A DNA stretch of 15,157 bases, taken from positions 1-15,157 of the forward strand of contig JAGHBN010000180.1 in NCBI GenBank assembly GCA_021160985.1. Reading direction: 5' to 3'. The position numbers and the translations under genes are program-made. Shown piece by piece: positions 1 to 6,353 of this stretch (positions within the stretch are counted from its first letter, which is position 1; each line of letters opens with the position of its first letter). The stretch is from Thermococcus sp. GTDB taxonomy: Archaea > Methanobacteriota_B > Thermococci > Thermococcales > Thermococcaceae. Under the pieces are notes generated by a model. The model was not told the DNA's origin, did no database searches, and was given only the letters and a program-made list of their open reading frames with translations.

Positions 1-423
1 AAGGGAACCCAGGGTCCGGTCAAGCGCTGGGGCGTCAAGATACAGTTCCACAAGGCCCAGAGGGCTGGTAAGGGCAGGCACATCGGTAACCTCGGTCCGT
101 GGCACCCGACCAGGGTCATGTGGACCGTTCCGCAGGCCGGTCAGATGGGCTTCCACCACAGGACCGAGTTCAACAAGAGGCTCATCGCCATAGGTGAGAA
201 CGGCAAGCTCAAGCTCAGCGAGAAGGACGAGATCGAGATCACCCCGAAGGGCGGCTTCCCGCACTACGGTGTCATAAGGAGCGACTTCCTCCTGATCCAG
301 GGTACCGTCCCGGGAGCCTTCAAGAGGATCATCAGGGTCAGGCCGGCTATAAGGGCGCCGAAGAAGAGGCCGCCGGTTGAGAGGCCGCAGATAACCTACG
401 TCAGTAGGGAATCCAAGCAGTGA
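1..423 (+). CDS. rpl3: Large-subunit ribosomal protein uL3, 3' part (start outside window)
   Basis: Only the last 140 codons are present, read in frame 1 from base 1 to the TGA at 421-423. uL3 is an early-binding 23S rRNA protein whose central loop reaches towards the peptidyl transferase centre. The visible part has the family's GPVKRWGVK and GRHIGNLGPWHP segments, then the MGFHHRTEFNKR motif (about residues 49-60 of the visible part), and ends in a basic, proline-rich tail with RAPKKRPP. Archaeal uL3 is about 340-365 residues, so more than half lies upstream of the window. The stop overlaps the Shine-Dalgarno sequence of uL4, ten bases before its ATG, so translation of the two is probably coupled. 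The internal ATG at 118 is not the start, because conserved uL3 sequence runs upstream of it to the window edge. Confidence 0.97.
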   Translation, partial: KGTQGPVKRWGVKIQFHKAQRAGKGRHIGNLGPWHPTRVMWTVPQAGQMGFHHRTEFNKRLIAIGENGKLKLSEKDEIEITPKGGFPHYGVIRSDFLLIQGTVPGAFKRIIRVRPAIRAPKKRPPVERPQITYVSRESKQ

Positions 424-433
424 GGTGAGATAA

Positions 434-1201
434 ATGAAGGTTAAGGTTTTCAATCTCGAAGGCGAGCCCGTTGAAGAGATCGAGCTTCCGAAGGTCTTTG
501 CCACTCCGTTCAGGCCCGACCTCATCAGGCGTGCCGTCATCGCCTCATGGACCCACAGGATACAGCCGCAGGGTAGAGACCCAATGGCCGGTAAGAGAAG
601 GGTCACCGAGAACATCGGAAAGGGCCACGGCATGGCGAGGGTTGAGAGGATAAAGACCTCCCCGAGGTTTGCTGCCTTCGTTCCCTTCGCGAGGGGCGGA
701 AGGGGAACCCATCCGCCCAAGGTTGAGAAGGTCATCTGGGAGGACATCAACAAGAAGGAGCGCAGGCTCGCCATCATGAGCGCAATAGCCGCCACGGCAA
801 ACTACGACCTCGTGAGGGCGAGGGGACACGTTGTGGACAACGTCCCGCAGGTTCCGCTCGTCGTCGTTGACGACCTCGAGAAGGTCTTCAAGACCGCCCA
901 GACCAGGGAGATATTCAAGAAGCTCGGCGTCTGGGACGACATCGAGAGGGCCAAGAAGAACACCAAGATAAGGGCAGGTAAGGGCAAGATGCGCGGAAGG
1001 CGCTACAAGAAGGCCAAGGGACCGCTCATCGTCGTAGCCAAGAACGAGGGAATCGTCCAGGGCGCGAGGAACCACCCCGGCGTTGACGTCGTCACCGTCG
1101 AGAACCTCAGTGCAGAGCTGCTCGCTCCGGGTACCCACCCCGGAAGCCTCACAATCTGGACGAAGGGCGCTATAGAGAGGCTTAGGGAGATTTACGGGTG
1201 A
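434..1201 (+). CDS. rpl4: Large-subunit ribosomal protein uL4
   Basis: The 255-residue protein has the length and pattern of archaeal uL4, a 23S rRNA protein whose extended loop lines the exit-tunnel constriction. The N-terminus MKVKVFNLEGEPVEEIELP is typical. A long basic loop rich in Arg and Gly follows at about residues 40-100, including GRDPMAGKRRVTENIGKGHG and FARGGRGTHPP. The globular Rossmann-like part carries PLVVVDDLEK and a C-terminal LLAPGTHPGSLTIWTKGA segment. The ATG at 434 follows GAGGTGA (422-428) by five bases, and that motif overlaps the uL3 stop. The gene ends six bases before uL23, with its own TGA inside that gene's GGTGA site. Bacterial L4 can also repress its own operon; nothing in this window shows that here. 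Confidence 0.98.
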   Translation: MKVKVFNLEGEPVEEIELPKVFATPFRPDLIRRAVIASWTHRIQPQGRDPMAGKRRVTENIGKGHGMARVERIKTSPRFAAFVPFARGGRGTHPPKVEKVIWEDINKKERRLAIMSAIAATANYDLVRARGHVVDNVPQVPLVVVDDLEKVFKTAQTREIFKKLGVWDDIERAKKNTKIRAGKGKMRGRRYKKAKGPLIVVAKNEGIVQGARNHPGVDVVTVENLSAELLAPGTHPGSLTIWTKGAIERLREIYG

Positions 1202-1207
1202 TGAGAG

Positions 1208-1468
1208 ATGGATCCGTACAAGGTCATCATAAAGCCGGTCGTCACGGAAAAGGCCGTGGCGATGATTGAGAACGAGAACAAGCTCACTTTCATAGTCGAC
1301 AGGAGGGCAACCAAAACTGACATCAAGAGGGCCGTGGAAGAGATGTTCAACGTCAAGGTCGAGAAGGTCAACACCCTCATAACGATGAGGGGTGAAAAGA
1401 AGGCTTACGTGAAGCTCAAGCCTGAGTACAACGCGAGTGAGGTTGCCGCAAGGATAGGATTGTTCTGA
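1208..1468 (+). CDS. rpl23: Large-subunit ribosomal protein uL23
   Basis: The 86-residue protein matches the compact archaeal uL23, which sits at the tunnel exit and is part of the docking site for SRP and other nascent-chain factors. The opening MDPYKVIIKPVVTEKA contains the family's P-V-x-T-E-K motif at residues 10-15. The RATKTDIKRAVEEMFNVKV segment is the other recognisable core element, followed by a conserved KKAYVKL strand. The ATG at 1208 follows the GGTGA at 1197-1201, which also holds the uL4 stop. The gene ends on a TGA that opens a doubled Shine-Dalgarno sequence for uL2. Confidence 0.98.
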   Translation: MDPYKVIIKPVVTEKAVAMIENENKLTFIVDRRATKTDIKRAVEEMFNVKVEKVNTLITMRGEKKAYVKLKPEYNASEVAARIGLF

Positions 1469-1478
1469 GGTGAGGTGA
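1467..1478 (+). promoter_or_regulatory. Tandem Shine-Dalgarno sequence before uL2
   Basis: GAGGTGA occurs twice in overlapping succession (1467-1473 and 1472-1478) between the uL23 stop and the uL2 ATG at 1480. The first copy gives a six-base spacing to the ATG, like the other junctions here. The second would leave only one base, so the first is probably the working copy. It is the only doubled example in the window. Confidence 0.6.
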
Positions 1479-1479
1479 G

Positions 1480-2199
1480 ATGGGAAAGAGTCTCATTCAG
1501 CAGAGGAGAGGTAAGGGAACCACGACCTTTAGGGCTCCCTCACACAGGTACAGGGGCGCTGTCAGGTACGTTCCTCTCAACATTACAAAGGATAAGACGA
1601 TCGTTGGAAAGGTCGTCGGGATACTCCACGACCCGGGAAGGACCGCTCCAGTCGCTCGCGTTAAGTTCGAGAACGGTATGGAGAAGCTCATCATTGCCCC
1701 AGAGGGGATTCTCGTTGGTGAGGAGGTAGCCATTGGGCCGAACGCCCCGATAAAGATCGGCAACACACTCCCCTTGGCAATGATACCCGAGGGAAGCTAC
1801 GTCTACGACATAGAGGGATCCCCTGGCGATGGCGGAAAGTACGTCAGGGCCGGCGGTGCATACGCGCTCGTCGTCAGCAGGGAGAAGGACAAGGTCATAG
1901 TCCAGCTTCCGAGCGGTGAGCTCAAGCAGTTCAACCCGATGTGCAGGGCAACGATAGGTGTTGTCGCCGGCGGTGGCAGGCTCGAGAAGCCCATCGTCAA
2001 GGCGGGTAAGGCCTACTACATCGCCAAGGCCAGGAACAGGTTCTGGCCGAAGCCGAGGGGTGTCAAGATGAACGCAGTCAATCACCCGCATGGTGGTAAG
2101 GAGCACCACATCGGCAGGCCTTCAACCGTTTCGAGGCGTGCTCCGCCCGGAAGGAAGGTCGGTCACATAGCCGCGAGAAGAACTGGTAGGAGGAAGTGA
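1480..2199 (+). CDS. rpl2: Large-subunit ribosomal protein uL2
   Basis: uL2 binds 23S rRNA near the peptidyl transferase centre and is needed for subunit joining and peptidyl transferase activity. The 239-residue protein has the archaeal start MGKSLIQQRRGKGTTTFRAP, an OB-fold and SH3-like core (about residues 35-190), and the near-universal NHPHGG motif at about 201-206, which includes the histidine implicated in function (His202 by this count). The tail RRAPPGRKVGHIAARRTG is basic, as in the family. Length equals that of Thermococcales uL2. The stop TGA at 2197-2199 lies two bases before the uS19 ATG, close enough for reinitiation by the same ribosome. Confidence 0.98.
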   Translation: MGKSLIQQRRGKGTTTFRAPSHRYRGAVRYVPLNITKDKTIVGKVVGILHDPGRTAPVARVKFENGMEKLIIAPEGILVGEEVAIGPNAPIKIGNTLPLAMIPEGSYVYDIEGSPGDGGKYVRAGGAYALVVSREKDKVIVQLPSGELKQFNPMCRATIGVVAGGGRLEKPIVKAGKAYYIAKARNRFWPKPRGVKMNAVNHPHGGKEHHIGRPSTVSRRAPPGRKVGHIAARRTGRRK

Positions 2200-2201
2200 A
2201 G

Positions 2202-2603
2202 ATGGCGAGAAAGAAGGAGTTTAAGTACAGGGGTTATACCTTTGAGGAACTGCTCAACATGTCACTTGAGGACTTTGCCAAGCTCCTCCCGGCCAGGCAG
2301 AGGAGGAGCCTCAAGCGCGGCCTCAGCCCGGAGCAGAAGAAGCTCCTCAGGAAGATTCGCCTGGCTAAGAAGGGTAAGTACAACAAGCCGATAAGGACCC
2401 ACAGCAGGGACATGGTCATACTCCCCGAGATGGTTGGCATGACCATCCATGTCTACAATGGAAAGGAGTTCGTTCCAGTGGAGATCAAGGAAGAGATGAT
2501 CGGCCACTACCTCGGTGAGTTTGCCCTTACGAGGAAGGTCGTCCAGCACGGTTCACCTGGTGTCGGTGCGACCAGGTCATCGATGTTCGTGGCGGTCAAG
2601 TGA
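2202..2603 (+). CDS. rps19: Small-subunit ribosomal protein uS19
   Basis: uS19 is a head protein of the 30S subunit, near the decoding A-site finger and the inter-subunit bridges. The 133-residue product starts MARKKEFKYRGYTFEELLN, has the LLPARQRRSLKRGLS segment, and ends with the conserved core DMVILPEMVGMTIHVYNGKE and GEFALTRKVVQHGSPGVGATRSS. The archaeal/eukaryotic N-terminal extension (about 50 residues) is present. A GTG at 2196 is also in frame but would leave only two bases after the GGAGG at 2189-2193. The ATG at 2202 has an eight-base spacing and gives the family's usual N-terminus, so I use it. Confidence 0.97.
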   Translation: MARKKEFKYRGYTFEELLNMSLEDFAKLLPARQRRSLKRGLSPEQKKLLRKIRLAKKGKYNKPIRTHSRDMVILPEMVGMTIHVYNGKEFVPVEIKEEMIGHYLGEFALTRKVVQHGSPGVGATRSSMFVAVK

Positions 2604-2613
2604 GGTGGTATAG

Positions 2614-3084
2614 ATGAGCAGGGGCAGGTTTTCCTACTCATTCCAAAATTTTGACCCCGAGAAGATGGCTCGTGCCAGCGGAAGGGACCTCAGGATATCC
2701 CCGAAGCACAGCGTCGAGCTCCTCAGGGAGATAAAGGGAATGATGGTCAACGACGCACTCAGGTACCTCGACGACGTCATAGCCCTCAAGAGGCCGGTTC
2801 CGATGAGGCGCTTCAACGACAGCCAGGGCCACAAGCCGGGCAGGGGCTTTGGTCCGGGTAGGTACCCGGTCAAGGTCGCCAAGGCCGTCAAGAAGGTCCT
2901 CCTCAACGCGAAGAACAACGCCGAGCAGAAGGGCCTCGACCCCGACAGGCTCAGGATAATCCACGCAGCGGCTCACAGGGGCCCGGTCCTCAGGGGTTAC
3001 ATCCCGAGGGCCTTCGGAAGGGCAACACCGTTCAACGAGCAGACCACCCACATTGAGATAGTCGTTGAGGAGATTAGGAGGTGA
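2614..3084 (+). CDS. rpl22: Large-subunit ribosomal protein uL22
   Basis: uL22 binds several 23S rRNA domains, and its beta-hairpin lines the exit-tunnel constriction opposite uL4. The 156-residue length and the opening MSRGRFSYSFQNFDPEKMAR are typical of archaea. The helical core contains RDLRISPKHSVELLREIKGM, and an Arg/Gly/Pro-rich internal loop (KPGRGFGPGRYPVKVAKAV) follows. The hairpin tip is in HRGPVLRGYIPRAFGRATPF, followed by the final strand THIEIVVEE. The ATG at 2614 follows GAGGTGG (2602-2608) by five bases. The stop TGA (3082-3084) forms the last three bases of the uS3 Shine-Dalgarno sequence. Confidence 0.98.
   Translation: MSRGRFSYSFQNFDPEKMARASGRDLRISPKHSVELLREIKGMMVNDALRYLDDVIALKRPVPMRRFNDSQGHKPGRGFGPGRYPVKVAKAVKKVLLNAKNNAEQKGLDPDRLRIIHAAAHRGPVLRGYIPRAFGRATPFNEQTTHIEIVVEEIRR
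3078..3084 (+). promoter_or_regulatory. Shine-Dalgarno sequence that fixes the uS3 TTG start
   Basis: GAGGTGA at 3078-3084 contains the uL22 stop and lies five bases before the TTG at 3090, the same spacing as at other junctions here. The GTG at 3081 falls inside this site and so cannot be its start codon. This supports TTG as the real start of uS3. Confidence 0.8.
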
Positions 3085-3089
3085 GACTT

Positions 3090-3719
3090 TTGGCGATCGA
3101 GAGATACTTCATCAAGGAAAACGTTAGGGACATGCTCATCGACGAGTACCTTGAGAAGGAGCTGAGAAGAGCTGGCTACGGTGGACTCGACATTAAGAAG
3201 ACCCCGCTGGGGACCAAGGTTACCATCTTCGCGGCCAGCCCCGGCTATGTCATTGGAAGGGGAGGAAGGCGCATCAGGGAGCTCACCAGGATCCTTGAGA
3301 GGCAGTTCGGCCTCGAGAACCCGCAGATAGAGGTCGAGGAAATCAAGAACCCCTACCTCAACGCCAAGGTCCAGGCGGTAAGGCTCGCCCAGGCCCTTGA
3401 GAGGGGCGTCCACTTCAGGAGGGCTGCCTACTCGGCGATCAGGGCCATCATGAGAAACGGTGCCCGCGGTGTTGAGATCCGCCTGAGTGGAAAGCTGACC
3501 GGCGAGAGGGCCAAGAGCGTCCGCTTCTACCAGGGTTACCTCGCCAAGGTCGGAAACCCTGCCGAGACCCTTGTCAGCAGGGGTTATGCTCAGGCCAAGC
3601 TCAAGCTCGGTGTCATAGGAGTCAAGGTCTCAATAATGCCGCCTGACGCAAAGCTCCCAGACGAGATAGAGATAAGGGAAGTAGTCGAGGAAGAGGTGAG
3701 CACCAATGAAGCCGAGTGA
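3090..3719 (+). CDS. rps3: Small-subunit ribosomal protein uS3 (TTG start)
   Basis: uS3 is a 30S head protein at the mRNA entry channel. With the TTG start the protein is 209 residues and begins MAIERYFIKENVRDMLIDEY, the form usual in Thermococcales. It has an N-terminal type-2 KH domain with the GRGG loop (residues 56-59, within YVIGRGGRRIREL), then the C-terminal S3 domain with RRAAYSAIRAIMRNGARGVE and the conserved GKLTGERAKSVRFYQGYL. The tail after residue 195 is acidic, as in archaeal homologues. A GTG at 3081 would add three residues but lies inside the Shine-Dalgarno sequence. The gene overlaps uL29 by 14 bases; the uL29 site GAGGTGA (3693-3699) is inside the uS3 coding region. Confidence 0.96.
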   Translation: MAIERYFIKENVRDMLIDEYLEKELRRAGYGGLDIKKTPLGTKVTIFAASPGYVIGRGGRRIRELTRILERQFGLENPQIEVEEIKNPYLNAKVQAVRLAQALERGVHFRRAAYSAIRAIMRNGARGVEIRLSGKLTGERAKSVRFYQGYLAKVGNPAETLVSRGYAQAKLKLGVIGVKVSIMPPDAKLPDEIEIREVVEEEVSTNEAE

Positions 3720-3906
3720 GATTAGGGAGATGGGTATTGAAGAGATCGAGAAGAAGCTCAGGGAACTGAGGTTAGAGCTTGCCAAGGAACGTGGTGTGCT
3801 CACCATGGGGGCCTCGCTGGAGAACCCCATGGTCATCCGCAACCTCAGGCGCGATATCGCGCGCCTGCTGACAATAAAGAAGGAGAAGCTTAGGGAGAAA
3901 AGGTGA
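3706..3906 (+). CDS. rpl29: Large-subunit ribosomal protein uL29
   Basis: The 66-residue, mostly helical protein fits uL29, which sits beside uL23 at the tunnel exit. MKPSEIREMGIEEIEKKLRE opens the first helix, LRLELAKERG follows, and the R-N-L-R-R-D-I-A-R-L signature lies near the C-terminus (about residues 46-55), ahead of a basic end. The ATG at 3706 lies six bases after GAGGTGA inside the uS3 coding region, so the two frames overlap for 14 bases and uL29 is probably translated in step with uS3. The TGA stop at 3904-3906 lies in the AGGTGA that precedes aIF1. Confidence 0.97.
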   Translation: MKPSEIREMGIEEIEKKLRELRLELAKERGVLTMGASLENPMVIRNLRRDIARLLTIKKEKLREKR

Positions 3907-3912
3907 GGTTAG

Positions 3913-4209
3913 GTGCCGAGGATCGTTAACCCTCTGGATGAGATGCTCTTTAAGGAAGTCCTGAAGGAGCAGCAGAGGATTCGGGTTTATATTGAGAAGG
4001 CCAGGTACGGAAAGCTCAAGACGATAATAGAGGGGATCGACGAAAAGGAGTTCGACCTCGAGGATATAGCAAAGAAGCTGAAGGCGAAGCTGGCATGTGG
4101 CGGAACGGTAAAGAAAGGAAGAATAGAGCTCCAAGGAGACCACAGGGAAAGGGTCAAGAAATTGCTCGGAGACCTTGGATTTTCAGAGGAGCTCATAGAG
4201 GTCGAGTGA
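3913..4209 (+). CDS. Translation initiation factor aIF1 (SUI1 family; GTG start)
   Basis: The 98-residue protein belongs to the SUI1/eIF1 family. In archaea aIF1 binds the small subunit near the P site and keeps start-codon selection accurate. The family marks are a basic loop in IRVYIEKARYGKLKTIIEG (residues 23-41), then the C-G-G-T motif at 62-65 and I-E-L-Q-G-D-H at 71-77, and a helix with LLGDLGFSEELIEVE at the end. The start is GTG at 3913, preceded by AGGTGA, which also holds the uL29 stop; the resulting MPRIVNPLDEM is the usual Thermococcales N-terminus. Codon choice is less restricted (more ATA, AAA, GGA) than in the flanking ribosomal genes, fitting lower expression. Its last four bases overlap the GTG of rnp1. 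Confidence 0.95.
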   Translation: MPRIVNPLDEMLFKEVLKEQQRIRVYIEKARYGKLKTIIEGIDEKEFDLEDIAKKLKAKLACGGTVKKGRIELQGDHRERVKKLLGDLGFSEELIEVE

Positions 4210-4472
4210 CCCCAAAAAACATCGTCTGGCACGAGCTGATAGGGCTGAAGGCAAAAATTATAAGGGCATCTCATCCAGAGCTGGTTGGTCTTGAGGGCTA
4301 CGTCCTTGACGAGACGAGAAACACCCTCGTGCTGGCAGGAGAGAGGGTGCGGGTAATACCGAAGGACGTGGTGTGGCTCGAGTTTGAGGTTGACGGTAAA
4401 AGGATCCATATCAACGGAAAGGAACTGGTTGGAAGACCCGAGATGAGATTGAAGAAGAGGTGGCGGAAATGA
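4206..4472 (+). CDS. rnp1: RNase P protein component 1 (Rpp29/Pop4 homologue; GTG start preferred)
   Basis: This is the archaeal Rpp29/Pop4 subunit of RNase P, which removes the 5' leader of pre-tRNAs; it pairs with the Rpp21 subunit and binds the RNA specificity domain. The Sm-like barrel is visible in NIVWHELIGLKAKII, GLEGYVLDETRNTLVL and VRVIPKDVVWLEFEVDGK, and the end LVGRPEMRLKKRWRK is a family signature. From the GTG at 4206 (sharing GTGA with the aIF1 stop) it has 88 residues. The same frame is open back to an ATG at 4095, which would give 125 residues with a basic N-terminus; I recall the Pyrococcus horikoshii protein being described in such a long form. I prefer 4206 because the ATG at 4095 lacks a Shine-Dalgarno sequence, but the site before 4206 (GAGGT at 4198-4202) is also poor. 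The stop overlaps the uS17 ATG. Confidence 0.9.
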   Translation: MTPKNIVWHELIGLKAKIIRASHPELVGLEGYVLDETRNTLVLAGERVRVIPKDVVWLEFEVDGKRIHINGKELVGRPEMRLKKRWRK

Positions 4473-4804
4473 GAGAGATTGGATTGAGAGTTCAGCCTCC
4501 CGCTGAGAAGTGTGACGATCCCAAATGCCCGTGGCACGGGCACCTTAAGATACACGGCAGGTACTTCGAGGGCATAGTCGTCAGCGACAAGGGTAAGAAG
4601 ACCGTAGTCGTTGAGAGGCAGTACTACCACTATCTCAAGAAGTACGAGCGTTATGAGCTCAGGAGGAGCAAGGTCCACGCACACAACCCGGAGTGCATCA
4701 ACGCAAAGGTTGGAGACAAGGTTCTCATAGCCGAGACCAGGCCGATAAGCAAGACCAAGAGCTGGGTAGTCGTTGCCGTGACAAAGAGGGCTGGCGAGAG
4801 GTGA
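4469..4804 (+). CDS. rps17: Small-subunit ribosomal protein uS17
   Basis: uS17 is a primary 16S rRNA binder in the body of the 30S subunit, with an OB-fold. From the ATG at 4469 it has 111 residues and begins MREIGLRVQPPAEKC. The archaeal N-terminal part carries C15 and C20 in KCDDPKCPWHGHLKIHGR. The OB-fold core GIVVSDKGKKTVVVERQYYH and the K-V-G-D-K-V-L-I-A-E-T-R-P motif near the end confirm the family. A GTG at 4460 is in frame but sits in the GAGGTGG Shine-Dalgarno sequence, which suits the ATG at 4469 better. The ATGA overlap with the rnp1 stop implies coupled translation. Confidence 0.97.
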   Translation: MREIGLRVQPPAEKCDDPKCPWHGHLKIHGRYFEGIVVSDKGKKTVVVERQYYHYLKKYERYELRRSKVHAHNPECINAKVGDKVLIAETRPISKTKSWVVVAVTKRAGER

Positions 4805-4809
4805 TATGG

Positions 4810-5235
4810 ATGGCTAAGAAGGGTGCTGGTGCAACCAGGGGAGTTAGCCCCGTTAGGCCCACTCGTGCTCTGCCTGTGGGAGCTTATCTCAAGGTCGCGG
4901 ACAACAGCGGTGCCAAGGTCATTCAGATCATAGGTGTCGTCGGCTACAAGGGAACTAGGAGGAGGATTGCCTCCGCGGGCGTTGGCGACATGGTTATCGC
5001 CACCGTCAAGAAGGGAAGGCCTGACATAAGGCATCAGGTCGTTAGGGCCGTTGTCGTCAGGCAGAGGAAGGAGTACAGAAGGCTCGACGGCATGCGCGTC
5101 AAGTTCGAGGACAACGCGGCAGCGATAGTTACGCCCGAGGGTGTTCCCAGGGGAACCGAAATCAGAGGTGCCATAGCGAGAGAGGCTGCCGAGCGCTGGG
5201 TAAGGCTCGGTAGCATTGCGAGCATAGTGCTGTGA
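4810..5235 (+). CDS. rpl14: Large-subunit ribosomal protein uL14
   Basis: uL14 lies on the subunit interface and forms inter-subunit bridges with 16S rRNA; it is also in the docking area for anti-association factor aIF6. The 141-residue protein begins MAKKGAGATRGVSPVRPTRA, then has the five-stranded barrel core LKVADNSGAKVIQIIGVVGY, the basic VKKGRPDIRHQVVRAVVVRQ segment, and the conserved end GVPRGTEIRGAIAREAAERW. The frame is open upstream to 4693, but that part is a shadow of uS17. GAGGTGA at 4798-4804, containing the uS17 stop, lies five bases before the ATG at 4810 and settles the start against the GTG at 4801. Confidence 0.97.
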   Translation: MAKKGAGATRGVSPVRPTRALPVGAYLKVADNSGAKVIQIIGVVGYKGTRRRIASAGVGDMVIATVKKGRPDIRHQVVRAVVVRQRKEYRRLDGMRVKFEDNAAAIVTPEGVPRGTEIRGAIAREAAERWVRLGSIASIVL

Positions 5236-5245
5236 GGTGAGACGT

Positions 5246-5611
5246 ATGAAGTTGGATAGTAAGCAGCCGAGAAAGCAGAGGAAGTTCCTTTACACTGCTC
5301 CCCTCCACCTCAGGGGTAAGATAATGAGTGCCACTCTGAGCCCCGACCTCAGGGAGAAGTACGGAGTCAGGGCTCTCCCCATACGCGAGGGGGACAAAGT
5401 GAAAATAATGCGCGGGGACTTCAGGGGCCACGAAGGCAAGGTCGTTGAGGTCGACCTCAAGAGGTATAGGATACACGTGGAAGGTGTTACTCAGAAGAAG
5501 GTCGACGGAACAGAGGTCTTTTACCCCGTCCACCCGTCGAACGTTATGATAGTCGAACTGAACCTCGAAGATGAGAGGAGAGAGAAAATAATTAATAGGA
5601 GGGCTGGCTGA
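5246..5611 (+). CDS. rpl24: Large-subunit ribosomal protein uL24
   Basis: uL24 is an early assembly protein of the large subunit and lies near the tunnel exit. The 121-residue product starts MKLDSKQPRKQRKFLYTAPL, the archaeal form with an N-terminal extension. A KOW motif follows at about residues 47-80 (IREGDKVKIMRGDFRGHEGK), and the tail contains HPSNVMIVELNLEDE. A GTG at 5237 is in frame but falls inside the GAGGTGA at 5234-5240; the ATG at 5246 has the usual five-base spacing. The stop TGA shares its last base with the ATG of eS4 (TGATG). Confidence 0.97.
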   Translation: MKLDSKQPRKQRKFLYTAPLHLRGKIMSATLSPDLREKYGVRALPIREGDKVKIMRGDFRGHEGKVVEVDLKRYRIHVEGVTQKKVDGTEVFYPVHPSNVMIVELNLEDERREKIINRRAG

Positions 5612-6342
5612 TGGCGAGGAAAGGAGCAAAGAGGCACCTTAAGAGGCTTGCCGCCCCGAGTCAGTGGTATCTCCCGAGAAAGACCTACAAGTGGGCGGTC
5701 AGGCCGAGACCGGGACCGCACAGCATGAAGACCTCGATACCGCTCATCTACATAGTCAGGGACTACCTCGGCTACGCCAAGACCGCCCGCGAGGCCAGGA
5801 AGATCCTCAACGAGGGTAAGGTGCTTGTGGACGGTCGCGTTAGGAAGGATTACAAGTTCCCGGTCGGAATCATGGACGTTGTTTCAATTCCCGAGACTGG
5901 AGAGCACTACAGGGTTCTCCCGAACAGGATTGGCAAGCTCATACTCCACCCGATAAGCGAGGAAGAGGCCAAGATCAAGCCTCTCCGGGTAAGCAACAAG
6001 CGCATGGTCAAGGGTGCGAAGGTTCAGCTCAACCTCCACGACGGAAGCAACCACCTCGTCACCATGGACGAGAAGGACAAATACAGGACGGCCTACACGG
6101 TCCTCATGAAGGTCCCGGAGAGGGAGATCGTTGAGGTCATCCCGTTTGAGGTCGGTGCCTACGTCTTCGTTACCCAGGGTAAGAACGTCGCGAGAAGGGG
6201 TAGGATTGTCGAGGTCAGGCACTTCCCAATGGGATGGCCGGACGTCGTCACAATCGAGGACGAGAACGGGGAGCTGTTCGACACGCTGAAGGAGTACGCG
6301 TTTGTCATTGGAAAGGAGAAGCCGGAGATTTCCCTTCCGTGA
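5611..6342 (+). CDS. rps4e: Small-subunit ribosomal protein eS4
   Basis: eS4 is an archaeal/eukaryotic 30S body protein with no bacterial counterpart at this locus. The 243-residue product begins MARKGAKRHLKRLAAPSQWY. An S4-type RNA-binding domain lies at about residues 42-105 (AREARKILNEGKVLVDGRV). A central eS4 domain contains KLILHPISEEEAKIKPLR, and a KOW-type motif lies at about 178-212 (GAYVFVTQGKNVARRGRIVE). The C-terminal EYAFVIGKEKPEISLP matches the family. The start ATG shares its A with the uL24 stop (TGATG), and AGGAGG at 5597-5602 lies eight bases upstream inside uL24, so the two are tightly coupled. Confidence 0.98.
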   Translation: MARKGAKRHLKRLAAPSQWYLPRKTYKWAVRPRPGPHSMKTSIPLIYIVRDYLGYAKTAREARKILNEGKVLVDGRVRKDYKFPVGIMDVVSIPETGEHYRVLPNRIGKLILHPISEEEAKIKPLRVSNKRMVKGAKVQLNLHDGSNHLVTMDEKDKYRTAYTVLMKVPEREIVEVIPFEVGAYVFVTQGKNVARRGRIVEVRHFPMGWPDVVTIEDENGELFDTLKEYAFVIGKEKPEISLP

Positions 6343-6353
6343 GGTGAGATGAG

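Noticed and set aside
545..1138. Minus-strand open frame opposite uL4
   Set aside because: It is the antisense shadow of a conserved gene, with no Shine-Dalgarno sequence or recognisable motif.
1198..1204. GTGATGA resembling a C box of a C/D guide RNA
   Set aside because: No D box or C'/D' pair at proper spacing; the bases are the uL4 stop and the spacer before uL23.
4693..4809. N-terminal extension of the uL14 frame
   Set aside because: It overlaps uS17 entirely and encodes no uL14-like sequence; GAGGTGA at 4798-4804 fixes the start at 4810.
5586..5596. AT-rich stretch at the end of uL24
   Set aside because: A TATA box here would start transcription near or past the eS4 ATG, and the bases encode the normal uL24 tail.
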